Shown: in pieces, positions 1-8,494 of the stretch
Layout: each line of letters begins with the position of its first letter
Position numbering within the stretch: position 1 is the first letter of the stretch
The notes under the pieces: generated by a model
Seen by the model: the letters and a program-made list of their open reading frames with translations, nothing else
Told to the model about the DNA's origin: nothing
Database searches by the model: none
NCBI GenBank assembly: GCA_016841525.1
Contig: JAENYZ010000004.1
Span: forward strand, 351,360 to 415,359
Direction of reading: 5' to 3'
Length of the DNA stretch: 64,000 bases
Source of the DNA: Anaerolineaceae bacterium
GTDB taxonomy: Bacteria; Chloroflexota; Anaerolineae; Anaerolineales; Anaerolineaceae
Position numbers and translations under genes: made by a program

Positions 1-1
1 C

Positions 2-1270
2 CTGATCTTCAAAGGGCTAGGTTTTTACGTCCTCTTTGCTATCTTGCTGGCATGGATCAATGGGCTCTACCCGGGATTTGGCCTTGCTGCTGTCCATGAA
101 ATGCAGAAGGTATTGTATGTGGTCAGCCTTGCCTCCGTCTTTTTAGGCGTGTTTCTATTTTTACAGCAATTAGGAATGGCGTATTCCCGATTTGTCTTCT
201 TGCTGACATGGTTCTTATCCGCCTTATTGATGATGTTAGGGCGGTTTGGTTTGCGAAATCGATTGTCCCGATTTGTCTGGTGGGGCATCCCAATGGTCAT
301 TGTTGGCTCGCCGGCAAATGCTGAACCGGTCATTGAACAATTGATCCAAAATCGGCGCCTTGGCTTCAGACCGGTGTCCTATTACGACCCTCAGTTCAAC
401 CAAACAGAACCACTGGTAGGCGTCCCTGTGATCAAATCAAAGACTGCACTAACACGCATGGTGGGGGATTCGAGCGTCCAGCATGTTGTTTTCACTGACC
501 CCGTTGATGATGTTCAAACATTCAATTTTCAATGGATGCGGGATGTGTTCCCCAATATCTTATTTGTGCTCAACACCGCCCCCTTTGGTTCATTGTGGGT
601 TCGCACCGTTGATTTGCACGGCACCCTCGCGATCGAAACCAATTACCACTTGCTCAACAAGCGGGAAACGGTCATCAAGCGCATCCTTGATATGTTCCTC
701 ACCATATTGATGCTTTTGTTTACCTGGCCCATATTTATCATTCTGGCTTTGCTTGTCCGTTTTGATTCAAAAGGTCCGATCCTGTATACACAAAAACGAT
801 TGGGACAGCATGGTAAAACCTTTGACAGCTTTAAATTCAGGACAATGTATAACAATGCTGACACAAAATTGGACGAATTGCTGGAAAGCGATCCCGAAGC
901 CAGGCAAGAGTATGCTGAATATCATAAATTAGTCAATGACCCCCGGGTAACCCCCGTGGGGAAGGTTCTGCGTCGTTACAGTCTGGACGAACTGCCACAA
1001 TTAATCAACGTCGTTAAAGGGGATATGAACCTGATCGGTCCCCGCAGCTACTTGCCGCGGGAACTGCCAACCATGGGGGATTATGCAAAGATCATTTTGA
1101 AAGTCAAGCCCGGTCTCACCGGCTGGTGGCAGGTGATGGGTAGAAATGCCACCTCCTTTAAAGAACGCTTGCGGCTGGATGAATACTATATCAGCAATTG
1201 GTCGATTTGGCTGGATATTTACATCATCATAAAAACCATTTGGGTCTTAATTACCGGTCAGGGCTTATAA
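2..1270 (+). CDS. Undecaprenyl-phosphate sugar-1-phosphate transferase (WbaP/WcaJ-like), 5' partial
   Basis: Membrane enzyme that moves a sugar-1-phosphate from a UDP-sugar onto undecaprenyl phosphate, the first step of exopolysaccharide or O-unit assembly. The frame is open to the left edge, so the gene starts outside the window. A TTG at 44 is not a convincing start because the upstream codons continue the same hydrophobic segment. The visible part begins with the GLYPGFGL motif of WbaP-type proteins, followed by more membrane segments, a nucleotide-binding-like central region (IVGSPANAEPVIEQL), a reentrant or transmembrane helix, and the bacterial sugar transferase domain (KFRTMYNNAD, DELPQLINVVKGDMNLIGPR, KPGLTGWWQVMGR). 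The C-terminus is complete. The UDP-ManNAc dehydrogenase 110 bases downstream supports a polysaccharide locus. The exact sugar donor cannot be told from sequence. Confidence 0.93.
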   Translation: MIFKGLGFYVLFAILLAWINGLYPGFGLAAVHEMQKVLYVVSLASVFLGVFLFLQQLGMAYSRFVFLLTWFLSALLMMLGRFGLRNRLSRFVWWGIPMVIVGSPANAEPVIEQLIQNRRLGFRPVSYYDPQFNQTEPLVGVPVIKSKTALTRMVGDSSVQHVVFTDPVDDVQTFNFQWMRDVFPNILFVLNTAPFGSLWVRTVDLHGTLAIETNYHLLNKRETVIKRILDMFLTILMLLFTWPIFIILALLVRFDSKGPILYTQKRLGQHGKTFDSFKFRTMYNNADTKLDELLESDPEARQEYAEYHKLVNDPRVTPVGKVLRRYSLDELPQLINVVKGDMNLIGPRSYLPRELPTMGDYAKIILKVKPGLTGWWQVMGRNATSFKERLRLDEYYISNWSIWLDIYIIIKTIWVLITGQGL

Positions 1271-1381
1271 GCTAAACCAGCTTTATGTTTTCACGCCTGC
1301 ATCCATATGACAGGTAAAAATAAGGTAAAATTCTCCCAACATTTACGACATTGGTGAAACTTCAGAAAAAGGATATCCACA

Positions 1382-2656
1382 GTGAAATTTGATTCCTTAT
1401 GCGTAATCGGAATGGGTTATATTGGCTTGCCTACGGCGAGCATTTTCGCCAGTCATGGCATTCATGTCACCGGCATGGACATCAACGCGGACATCATTGA
1501 CGGCCTGCATGCCGGCAAATTACACATTTTCGAACCCGGATTGCGCGGGTTGGTGATGGATGCCCTTTCCAGCGGCAGCCTGGAAATTTCTTCGGAAGTT
1601 CGCCCAGCGGATGCCTTTATCATTGCTGTCCCCACGCCGTTCTACGAGGATAAACGAGCCGACTTGCGAGCTGTAATCTCAGCAGCAGAATCGATTGTGC
1701 CCCACCTGAGAAAAGGAAACCTGGTAATACTGGAATCGACCTCTCCCCCACGCACAACGGTGGATATCGTCGCCCCGATCCTTGAGAAAAGCGGCTTGAA
1801 GTCTGGCATAGATTTTAAGCTGGCTTATTCCCCCGAGCGTGTCTTGCCAGGACGGATTTTGCGAGAACTGGTGGATAATGCACGTGTGATAGGGGGCATC
1901 GATCGACCTTCTGCAGAAGCAGGCCGGGATTTGTATCGCAAAATTGTCAAGGGTGATATCATCCTGACCGATGCAACCACGGCAGAGATGATCAAACTGA
2001 TGGAAAATACGTCTCGTGATATTAACATCGCCATTGCCAATGAATTTTCTCGGCTGGCACAAAAATTCGATGTGGATATTTGGGAAGCAATTGAGATTGC
2101 CAATTTGCACCCACGGGTTGAAATCCTGCGACCGGGCGTGGGCGTTGGCGGTCACTGCATCAGCGTTGATCCCTGGTTTTTAGTGGAAGCGGCACCTGAA
2201 ACAGCACAATTGATCAAAACAGCAAGGGGAATCAATGATGAACAACCTGCCTTTGTTGCTGGACTGATTGAAGAGGCTGCAGATGGCCTGGTAGGAAAGA
2301 AAGTCGCCTTTTTAGGGCTGGCATTTAAACCCAATGTTGATGATATCCGTGAGAGCCCGGCTGTCCACCTGGCTCATCATTTGCAAACCCGGGGAGCTGT
2401 CGTTGATGCTTATGAGCCCTTCAAGGAGAATGCCGGATTAACTGGCATCCACCAGGTGACCAATTTAGAGGATGCATTGCAGGATGCTGACATAATTGTT
2501 TTGGCTGTTGGACACGAGCAGTTCAAAGATCTTGACCCTCATCTCATATATGAAAAAACAAAAGCCAACCTGGTCTTTGATGCCGTGAACAGCTGGGATA
2601 AGGCAGCCTGGGAAAATGCTGGATTCCAATTCATGGGCTTGGCAAGAAAATATTGA
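1382..2656 (+). CDS. wecC: UDP-N-acetyl-D-mannosamine dehydrogenase (WecC-like)
   Basis: Probable NAD-dependent oxidation of UDP-ManNAc to UDP-ManNAcA, a precursor for surface polysaccharide. The 424-residue length matches the UDP-glucose/GDP-mannose dehydrogenase family. The Rossmann motif GMGYIG is at residues 10-15, a central-domain helix has LMENTSRD near 207-213, and the catalytic Cys is C259 in GVGGHCISVDPW. The local wording (HIFEPGL near 48, GGHCISVDPWFLVE, TARGIND) is closer to WecC than to UDP-glucose dehydrogenase. The start is GTG at 1382 with AAAAAGGA about 8 bases upstream. It follows the sugar transferase on the same strand. Substrate assignment is by family resemblance; another UDP-sugar, such as UDP-GlcNAc, is possible. 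Confidence 0.88.
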   Translation: MKFDSLCVIGMGYIGLPTASIFASHGIHVTGMDINADIIDGLHAGKLHIFEPGLRGLVMDALSSGSLEISSEVRPADAFIIAVPTPFYEDKRADLRAVISAAESIVPHLRKGNLVILESTSPPRTTVDIVAPILEKSGLKSGIDFKLAYSPERVLPGRILRELVDNARVIGGIDRPSAEAGRDLYRKIVKGDIILTDATTAEMIKLMENTSRDINIAIANEFSRLAQKFDVDIWEAIEIANLHPRVEILRPGVGVGGHCISVDPWFLVEAAPETAQLIKTARGINDEQPAFVAGLIEEAADGLVGKKVAFLGLAFKPNVDDIRESPAVHLAHHLQTRGAVVDAYEPFKENAGLTGIHQVTNLEDALQDADIIVLAVGHEQFKDLDPHLIYEKTKANLVFDAVNSWDKAAWENAGFQFMGLARKY

Positions 2657-2746
2657 GTGATACTTCGGATAAATAAATTTTTGCCATATGGTTAATACAG
2701 ATTATTAACCAATATTTTAGAAGAACAAGCAAGAAAGGGGTGTTTT

Positions 2747-3517
2747 ATGTTAGGCGCAATGATCGGGGATATTGTCGGTTCTGTTTACGAATGGAACAAC
2801 ATCAAGACTGAAGATTTTGAATTTTTCAAGGATACGTGTTTCTTTACAGATGATACCGTTTTGACCGCAGCCACGGCGAAGGTTTTGATGACGGGGATCA
2901 ACTATGTGGAAGCTTACCAGGATTTCTCGAGGCGATACCCGGGGCGTGGTTATGGGGGCAATTTCAGCCATTGGATTCACGCTGAAAACCCAAGCCCCTA
3001 TAACAGCTGGGGGAATGGGTCGGCAATGCGAGTCAGCCCGGTTGGTTTTACCTTCGACACTGTTGAAGAAGTGCTGGCAGAGGCGGAACGAAGTGCTGTT
3101 GTCACGCATGATCACCCAGAGGGCATTAAGGGCGCCCAGGCGACAGCCCTTGCTGTTTTGCTCAGCCGCCAGAGTGCTTCACGGGAGGATATCCGGCGAG
3201 AGATAAGTCTTCGATTTGGATATGATTTGGAGCGCACGTTGGATGAGATCCGCCCGGGATATCGGTTTGATGTCTCCTGCCAGGGCTCTGTCCCGGAGGC
3301 AATCATTGCATTCTTAGAATCCGAGGATTATGAAGATGCCATCCGCAAGGCGATTTCCATCGGCGGCGACAGCGATACAATTGCCTGCATCACTGGAGGG
3401 ATCGCCGAAGCCTTTTACGGCGGCATCCCAGAGGCGATTGCCTCACAAGCGCGGATCTACTTGTCGGATGAGATCATCGAGATCATTAATGCCTTTTATA
3501 AACGGCATAAGGGATAA
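2747..3517 (+). CDS. ADP-ribosylglycohydrolase family protein
   Basis: Family members remove ADP-ribose from modified proteins or nucleic acids, or hydrolyse related ADP-ribosyl bonds, using two Mg ions. The 256-residue protein shows the family core: GAMIGDIVGS at the N-terminus, the metal-binding TDDT at residues 34-37, a THDHPEG segment near 120-126 (usual form S/T-H-x-HPEG), and GGDSDT near 206-211 with the second set of metal ligands. The start ATG at 2747 has a strong GAAAGGGG ribosome-binding site. No ADP-ribosyltransferase such as DraT is nearby, so the substrate is unknown. It stands alone, about 90 bases after the dehydrogenase. Confidence 0.9.
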   Translation: MLGAMIGDIVGSVYEWNNIKTEDFEFFKDTCFFTDDTVLTAATAKVLMTGINYVEAYQDFSRRYPGRGYGGNFSHWIHAENPSPYNSWGNGSAMRVSPVGFTFDTVEEVLAEAERSAVVTHDHPEGIKGAQATALAVLLSRQSASREDIRREISLRFGYDLERTLDEIRPGYRFDVSCQGSVPEAIIAFLESEDYEDAIRKAISIGGDSDTIACITGGIAEAFYGGIPEAIASQARIYLSDEIIEIINAFYKRHKG

Positions 3518-3706
3518 TGTCCTGTAAACACTTAAAAATCGGGGGGGGGTAATATGAAGTTTTAGTAAGTCTGATTTGTAATATGGCAAATAAAGGGTTA
3601 TTGATATTGTCCTACAGATAGATTACCAACCGTACATGTTGGATAGAATGTTAGAATAGTACTACCGTATGGAATTTCTCTAAAAACTGGTAAGGAGATA
3701 AGGAAC

Positions 3707-4537
3707 ATGAGTAAAAATCAAGCTGATTATATCAAACTTCCAGTCAAAGGCAGCCTTGGACTTACTTACATTCTCACATTGTTGATCACCGTGTTAATGA
3801 CAGCAGCCTCGATTATCGGGTTGGCTTACCGCGAGATAATCTATCCGAGCGCCGAATTGCTCGAAGGGTTGATGCCTAATGACGTAATCAATCTGGTTGT
3901 GGGTGTTCCGATTCTGCTCATTTCGATATGGCTAGCGCGGAGCGGCAAGCTGATTGGCCTTCTACTGTGGCCTGGAGCGCTGGTATACACATTCTACAAC
4001 TACCTTGCCTATGTCTTCGTCTTACCGCTCAATCTTATCTATTTGTTGGGATTGATTTTAGTCACTTTGTGCGCCTACACATTGTTCACTTTGATCGCCT
4101 GTATCGATGCGTCCGCGGTGCAGGAAAAGCTTGCCGGGAAAGTACGCGAACGCCTAGCCGGGGGAATCATTGCTGTATTTGGTATCATCTTTGCAGGGCG
4201 GGTGATCGTGTTGGTGTCTGGAGCGCTGTTCAATCAGACTCCAATCGACTCGATAGACCTCGCCGTGATGGTTTCTGATTTCATGATCGCACCTGCAATG
4301 GTAATCGGTGGGGTGCTGCTTTGGCAGCACAAGCCTCTGGGATTTGCTGCCGGGTTAGGTTTACTGTTCCAGGCCAGCATGCTGTTCATTGGTTTGATCG
4401 CTTTTATGCTGATCCAGCCGTCCCTGACTAATACCCCCTTCAATCTGACCGATACTCTGGTGGTGGCGGTAATGGGGATGGTTTGTTTCGTACCTTTTGT
4501 TTTTTTTGTAAGGGGCGTGACATCATCATCTAAATAA
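3707..4537 (+). CDS. Multi-pass membrane protein of unknown function
   Basis: This 276-residue protein has about eight hydrophobic segments and no recognisable catalytic motif. The N-terminus (SKNQADYIKLPVKG) is short and polar, so it is probably cytoplasmic. The next segments run through LTYILTLLITVLMTAAS, VINLVVGVPILLISIW, LLWPGALVYTFYNYLAYV, LGLILVTLCAYTLFTLIA and onward to a last helix ending FVRGVTSSSK. The start at 3707 is supported by AAGGAGATAAGG just upstream. It is monocistronic, and a run of nine G bases lies in the 190-base gap before it. I do not recognise the family. Confidence 0.8.
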   Translation: MSKNQADYIKLPVKGSLGLTYILTLLITVLMTAASIIGLAYREIIYPSAELLEGLMPNDVINLVVGVPILLISIWLARSGKLIGLLLWPGALVYTFYNYLAYVFVLPLNLIYLLGLILVTLCAYTLFTLIACIDASAVQEKLAGKVRERLAGGIIAVFGIIFAGRVIVLVSGALFNQTPIDSIDLAVMVSDFMIAPAMVIGGVLLWQHKPLGFAAGLGLLFQASMLFIGLIAFMLIQPSLTNTPFNLTDTLVVAVMGMVCFVPFVFFVRGVTSSSK

Positions 4538-4882
4538 CCAGTGGCTCACATGAATGACATTGATCCATTTGAGTTTAAATATCACTTGATATCTGGACAT
4601 CATTCGGGTGGTATAGGCCAGCTATCTGAAGTTTACAACCACGGGTGCTAGGCCACAAAACCTGCTCCCGCTTTTACCAATGGTGCTGGTGTAGCGAACT
4701 TTTGTGTGCGCAGAGCTCTTCCTGCGCACCAAAACCTGGCACAATTCCCAAAATAAATTCTCAAAGTACGATCCCTGATCAAATACTTTCAAAACAAAAT
4801 TTTCCGATCTGGTGCGCACATTACAGGTTTCAATCGAGATCGCCACGTCGTCGTGGTCACCCCTCCTCGCGAGGACATAATT
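4538..4882. other. Intergenic region with one strong hairpin, no gene seen
   Basis: These 345 bases separate convergent genes and hold no convincing ORF. The clearest structure is a perfect 8-bp GC-rich stem, GTGCGCAG at 4706-4713 against CTGCGCAC at 4722-4729, with an 8-base loop and no T-run. A smaller CCACG/CGTGG dyad (near 4844-4857) and the palindrome CCTCGCGAGG lie just past the hydrogenase stop and may help end that transcript. Confidence 0.5.
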
Positions 4883-6196
4883 TTATTGCGTTGCACAGGC
4901 AATACAGGGATCAAAGGCGCGCACCACCCTGCCCACAGCCTTTTCAAGTTCCAGGTTGATCCCACTCGGGGACACATACCGATCACCAGCCACCATCAAC
5001 GCTCGTTCAATTGCCAGCATATTGTGCACCGTGGGGATAATGAACTCTGCATCTTCAATTAATCCATCCTTGACGGTGTAATGGTGCACCAAGGGGCCGC
5101 GAGGTGCTTCTACAAGACCGTACCCCTCGCCATCTTTCGGCTTATAAGGTACATCGGTATCCTCATAGTCCAGATCATTGGATAAGATCTCAATTGCGCG
5201 TTCAAAGGCATAGACCATCTCAATCCCCCGACACAAATCAAACAAGAGAATGGGGTGCGCTGGTTTGCCAAAGGTCTTTGTTAATCGATCCAGGTAATTA
5301 TCTGCACAAGGTGTACCCATTGATAGCGCCAGGTTCATCCGGGCAAGACTGTTCGCACGAAGTACCTGCCCCTTGTAGCTGGATTGACCCGAATAACTGT
5401 ATTCCGTTTCCTGGTAATCCAGGTACTCCCGGATTAAATGCGGTGGGAAGCTCGCCCTTTCTGAACCATCCGGGCCGAGAACACGGATCGTGTCGCTGTT
5501 CAACTGAGGTCGGGTTCTGCCTGTGGAAGCAATGTAAAAAGCTGGCTGGTCATCGCCCCAAGTGCCAATACGCTCGCGCATCGCCAATGACATTTCCCAG
5601 TATTCATCAAATAAGGTACAGGCGATTGGCAGCATTTCCTTGACCTCGGAAAGCATTTTTTCCGCATCTTCCTTTTTGATCCCGCTGGTTATCCCGCCAA
5701 TGATTGCTTTGACAGGATGGATGAACTGCCCACCTGCCAGGGTGATCAGCTTTGTGCCAATTTGCCGGACTTTCAAAGCCCGTTGGGCAAGGCTGAGCTG
5801 CTGCTCCGGATCTGCTTCGCTTTCATCCATGTGAAATATACTGCTTGCACCAACACGGTCTGGCATGGTGAAGATAAACAAGGAGGTTGCCTGGTTCTGA
5901 ATCAATTGACCGAGCAATAACAATTCCCTGATTTCCTTAGCCAACTCAGGCGGTTCCACTTCGAAAATGTCCTCAAGGGCTTTAACCGATGCAACGTGAT
6001 GAGCGGTGGAGCACACACCGCAGATGCGAGGCACAATCACCGGCATTTGTTCCGCAGGGGTGCCTTGCATAAAGTATCGAAAACCACGCATTTCAATCGC
6101 CTGGAATTGGGCAGAAATAACTTTGCCATCCTCAACTTCCATTTCAACCCGGGCGTGTCCTTCAATCCTGCTGAGGGGGAAACGTAAAGTAGTCAT
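4883..6196 (-). CDS. [NiFe] hydrogenase large subunit, group-3-like (MvhA/HoxH type)
   Basis: Catalytic subunit that would carry the NiFe(CN)2CO centre for H2 oxidation or evolution in the cytoplasm. There is no twin-arginine signal on the partner. The N-terminal ligand motif RICGVCSTAHH gives C59 and C62, and the C-terminal pair is C431 and C434 in DPCIACATQ. Two things are odd. The last residue is Gln where most families have His or Arg, and the protein stops right there, without the C-terminal extension that a HyaD/HycI-type protease removes after nickel insertion. The bases after the TAA encode nothing resembling that extension. The ATG overlaps the small-subunit stop by one base (TAATG), so the two are translationally coupled. 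No diaphorase (HoxFU, MvhD/Hdr) or hyp maturation gene is in the window, so the electron partner is unknown. Confidence 0.92.
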   Translation of the reverse strand: MTTLRFPLSRIEGHARVEMEVEDGKVISAQFQAIEMRGFRYFMQGTPAEQMPVIVPRICGVCSTAHHVASVKALEDIFEVEPPELAKEIRELLLLGQLIQNQATSLFIFTMPDRVGASSIFHMDESEADPEQQLSLAQRALKVRQIGTKLITLAGGQFIHPVKAIIGGITSGIKKEDAEKMLSEVKEMLPIACTLFDEYWEMSLAMRERIGTWGDDQPAFYIASTGRTRPQLNSDTIRVLGPDGSERASFPPHLIREYLDYQETEYSYSGQSSYKGQVLRANSLARMNLALSMGTPCADNYLDRLTKTFGKPAHPILLFDLCRGIEMVYAFERAIEILSNDLDYEDTDVPYKPKDGEGYGLVEAPRGPLVHHYTVKDGLIEDAEFIIPTVHNMLAIERALMVAGDRYVSPSGINLELEKAVGRVVRAFDPCIACATQ

Positions 6197-7068
6197 TAAA
6201 GCACCTTCTCTTTCGATCTTGCTGGACCGCCATTGCCCATGTAGTCCGCAAACTGGAAAAGGAATAATGAGAGCTGCGGTGAGTGCAGGGCATCATAGAT
6301 TTCCTGGGGTGGAATATCCGTCAGCCTCTCAAAAACTTGCTGCACCCTGTCAAACCAGACCGAGGATTCCTTTTCAATATACGCATCAGAAGGACCCCGG
6401 CAGCCCACGCAGGGATGACCAGGCCGGGTGCAAATTGCCCGGCAGCCCCCGCGTGTGGAGGAACCAACGCATAAGTAACCCTGGTTGATCAGGCAAATAT
6501 CTGGCAGAACCTCCCCCTGCTGAAAGCCCAATAGGTGTTTGGGACGCATATCTTTGAGCTTTTTCCGCCCACATTCCTGGCACACAATGCTGCTTGCTTG
6601 AAAATTCTCAGGACCAGTCAACGCACCCATAAAGAGTTCTGGTGTCGGCGGGCATCCGGGAAGGTACAGGTCCACATCAACAAAGGCATCAATCGGTCTG
6701 CTTTTGGGTAAGAGGTGCGGCAGGTGATGGCGATTTGCCTGCGCCATAAACATTTCCCGCACTTCATCACGATCACCCAAATTTGCAACACCGCCAGAAA
6801 TGGCACATGTTCCCACGGCAATGACCCTGTCTACAATCTTAACGGCACGCCGCAGGTTATAAACATCTTCATCGTTTCGAACGCCGCCGCTCACCAGGAG
6901 GATCTCTGTATCCTCAGGGACGGTATGGGTTGAGACAACCAGGGGCATATACACCAGTTGATATTTCTCAACCCATTCGTTGGCGTTCAGCAGTGAAACT
7001 TCGCAGCCAGCACATCCGGAAAGCTGCAGCACGGCGAAGCGTGGTAGGCTTTGGTTTATTAGGCTCAT
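6196..7068 (-). CDS. [NiFe] hydrogenase small subunit, group-3-like (MvhG/HoxY type)
   Basis: Electron-transfer subunit that relays electrons from the NiFe site through Fe-S clusters. With the ATG at 7068 the protein has 290 residues. This start has AAAGGA 7 bases upstream, whereas the GTG at 7104 does not. The proximal cluster begins with SGCAGCE (C19, C22) and continues with GTCAISGG and LYLPGCPP. The C-terminal part is rich in Cys (CQECGRKK, GYLCVGSSTRGGCRAICT, HPCVGCRGPSD), enough for additional clusters, as in F420-non-reducing or NADP-linked enzymes rather than a minimal HoxY. There is no Tat signal, so it is cytoplasmic. It is the first gene of a two-gene operon with the large subunit. 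Confidence 0.92.
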   Translation of the reverse strand: MSLINQSLPRFAVLQLSGCAGCEVSLLNANEWVEKYQLVYMPLVVSTHTVPEDTEILLVSGGVRNDEDVYNLRRAVKIVDRVIAVGTCAISGGVANLGDRDEVREMFMAQANRHHLPHLLPKSRPIDAFVDVDLYLPGCPPTPELFMGALTGPENFQASSIVCQECGRKKLKDMRPKHLLGFQQGEVLPDICLINQGYLCVGSSTRGGCRAICTRPGHPCVGCRGPSDAYIEKESSVWFDRVQQVFERLTDIPPQEIYDALHSPQLSLFLFQFADYMGNGGPARSKEKVL

Positions 7069-7086
7069 AGGGCGGTCCTTTCTGCT

Positions 7087-7128
7087 TTCAATCGATTGAA
7101 CCACAAATATCCTTGCTCAATATTGAGC
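7087..7128. promoter_or_regulatory. Two 14-bp palindromes in the hydrogenase leader
   Basis: TTCAATCGATTGAA (7087-7100) and GCTCAATATTGAGC (7115-7128) are both perfect palindromes and share the half-site TCAAT/ATTGA. They lie between the proposed promoter (7139-7167) and the small-subunit start, where a repressor could block transcription. The regulator is not in the window. They are not FNR boxes (TTGAT-N4-ATCAA), because the half-site is reversed and the spacing differs. Confidence 0.5.
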
Positions 7129-7138
7129 GATGATGGGT

Positions 7139-7167
7139 AATTTACGAACACTTTAATTTTACATCAA
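7139..7167 (-). promoter_or_regulatory. Candidate sigma-70-type promoter of the hydrogenase operon
   Basis: Read on the minus strand, TTGATG (7167-7162), a 17-base spacer and TAAATT (7144-7139) give a fair -35/-10 pair. A transcript starting near 7132 would pass directly through the palindrome at 7115-7128. Confidence 0.4.
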
Positions 7168-7277
7168 TATCTGATTGGATTTTTTGTGATTTATTAACAA
7201 AGGACACAAGCCACAGCGTGTGTTACAATGAAACGTCACATATGGAAAATATCACAAAAAAAGGAAACTTTTCGGAT

Positions 7278-8075
7278 ATGAAGCCCACATTAGCATTTAT
7301 CAAAGAACTGGCATTGCAGGCAGGGGATATCCTCCAGAATTATGTCAGAGAAGACCTGGATGTCAGGCATAAAAGCCGAACAGATTTGGTAACAAACGCA
7401 GACCATGCTGCAGAAAAGCTGATCATCGGTGCAATCAAAAAAGCGTTCCCGAATCACGCGATCAACGCTGAAGAATCAGGTGAGTGGGAAGGTGCAGCGG
7501 AGCATCAATGGTATATTGACCCTTTAGATGGCACCCTCAATTATGCCCACGGCGTGCCAATATACTGCATATCCATCGGCTATGCTTACCAGGGGAAAAT
7601 GCATTTAGGTGTCATATATGATCCAACGCGTGACGAAATGTTCGCTGCTGAACGCTGCAAAGGCGCTACCTTAAACGATCAACCAATGCATGTCTCGGAG
7701 CAAACGGATTTGATCAATTCTATGCTCGTAACAGGTTTTCCCAATGAAATCTGGGGAGCACCCGATGATAACACTGATAATTTCTTTCGCTTTTCACAAT
7801 TAGCCCAAACCGTTCGACGTTTAGGTTCAGCTGCTCTGGACGGGGCTTATGTCGCGGCAGGCAGGCTGGATGGTTTTTGGGAGAATGAGGTGAACGAATG
7901 GGATGTGGCAGCCGGCGCCCTGCTGGTTGAAGAAGCGGGCGGCGTTGTGACAAATATTTACGGTGACAAGGATTACCTCAAAAAGCCGGTAACGATTCTT
8001 TCTGCAAACCCGGTCATCCATGCCAAAATGCTGGATGTGCTGGCGGAAGTTCGCAAGAAAAGAAATTATAACTGA
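7278..8075 (+). CDS. Inositol monophosphatase family protein (SuhB-like)
   Basis: Mg-dependent sugar-phosphate phosphatase of the IMPase/FBPase fold, acting in the cytoplasm on inositol-1-phosphate or a related phosphate. The family signatures are complete: DLVTNADHAAE, the metal-binding AEES, WYIDPLDGTLNYAHG, and the C-terminal NEWDVAAGALLVEEAGG. The ATG at 7278 fits the family N-terminus (short lead into FIKELALQAGDIL) and has AAAGGAAA upstream. An in-frame start at 7218 would add about 20 residues that do not look like the family. The real substrate could be fructose-1,6-bisphosphate or histidinol phosphate; sequence alone does not decide. Confidence 0.9.
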   Translation: MKPTLAFIKELALQAGDILQNYVREDLDVRHKSRTDLVTNADHAAEKLIIGAIKKAFPNHAINAEESGEWEGAAEHQWYIDPLDGTLNYAHGVPIYCISIGYAYQGKMHLGVIYDPTRDEMFAAERCKGATLNDQPMHVSEQTDLINSMLVTGFPNEIWGAPDDNTDNFFRFSQLAQTVRRLGSAALDGAYVAAGRLDGFWENEVNEWDVAAGALLVEEAGGVVTNIYGDKDYLKKPVTILSANPVIHAKMLDVLAEVRKKRNYN

Positions 8076-8093
8076 TTTGGATATTTAAAACTA

Positions 8094-8135
8094 AAAACTG
8101 CTGGTGAGTTTCTGAACTCATCAGCAGTTTTTTAG
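8094..8135. terminator. Bidirectional terminator between convergent genes
   Basis: AACTGCTGGTGAGTT pairs with AACTCATCAGCAGTT (one mismatch) around a TCTG loop. A-rich sequence precedes it and a T-run follows, so it can end both the IMPase transcript and the small membrane-protein transcript. Confidence 0.85.
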
Positions 8136-8149
8136 TTTAATTGAGAAGA

Positions 8150-8353
8150 TCAGGATTTTTTACGAGTTGAAATGCCGAAAGGCATATAAAGTGGGCAGAC
8201 CCCAACCAGGCTTGTAACCAGGAAAATTGCTGCCAAAACACCCAGGATGATTGCCCATGTGCCGCTGATCACGTTTGTAAAATACAGAACGGCAATCAAA
8301 GCTGCCAGTGCGAGACGGATAATTTTATCGGTAGTTCCCATATTCTTCTTCAT
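8150..8353 (-). CDS. DUF2892 (YgaP-type) small membrane protein
   Basis: The 67-residue protein starts MKKNMGTTDKIIRL, has two hydrophobic helices (ALAALIAVLYFTNVISG and WAIILGVLAAIFLVTSLVG), and ends with CPLYMPFGISTRKK. This pattern (N-terminal GxxDxxIR, a C-terminal G-x-CPLY-x-x-FG) is that of the DUF2892 family, which in YgaP is fused to a rhodanese. No rhodanese is attached here. The start has AAAGGAG 7 bases upstream. The function of the stand-alone form is not known. Confidence 0.9.
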   Translation of the reverse strand: MKKNMGTTDKIIRLALAALIAVLYFTNVISGTWAIILGVLAAIFLVTSLVGVCPLYMPFGISTRKKS

Positions 8354-8494
8354 TTTTTACTCCTTTATATTTGTTGACTTTCTTATTTAGATGTAAATTT
8401 TAATGTTTTGGTTACATCCTTGTCAATTTTCAAAAACATGCGAAATTTCGAAAAACTTTGATAAAATTAAGATCATTCGCAGTGAGGTTCTATA

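Noticed and set aside
1679..2155. A long minus-strand frame inside the WecC-like gene
   Set aside because: It lies wholly in a real gene and has no domain pattern.
3541..3549. A run of nine G bases as a possible phase-variation tract
   Set aside because: It is far from any start codon and promoter I can identify, so no switching effect can be argued.
5104..5643. A plus-strand frame of 179 codons antisense to the hydrogenase large subunit
   Set aside because: The opposite strand encodes a complete hydrogenase with conserved motifs; the frame has atypical composition.
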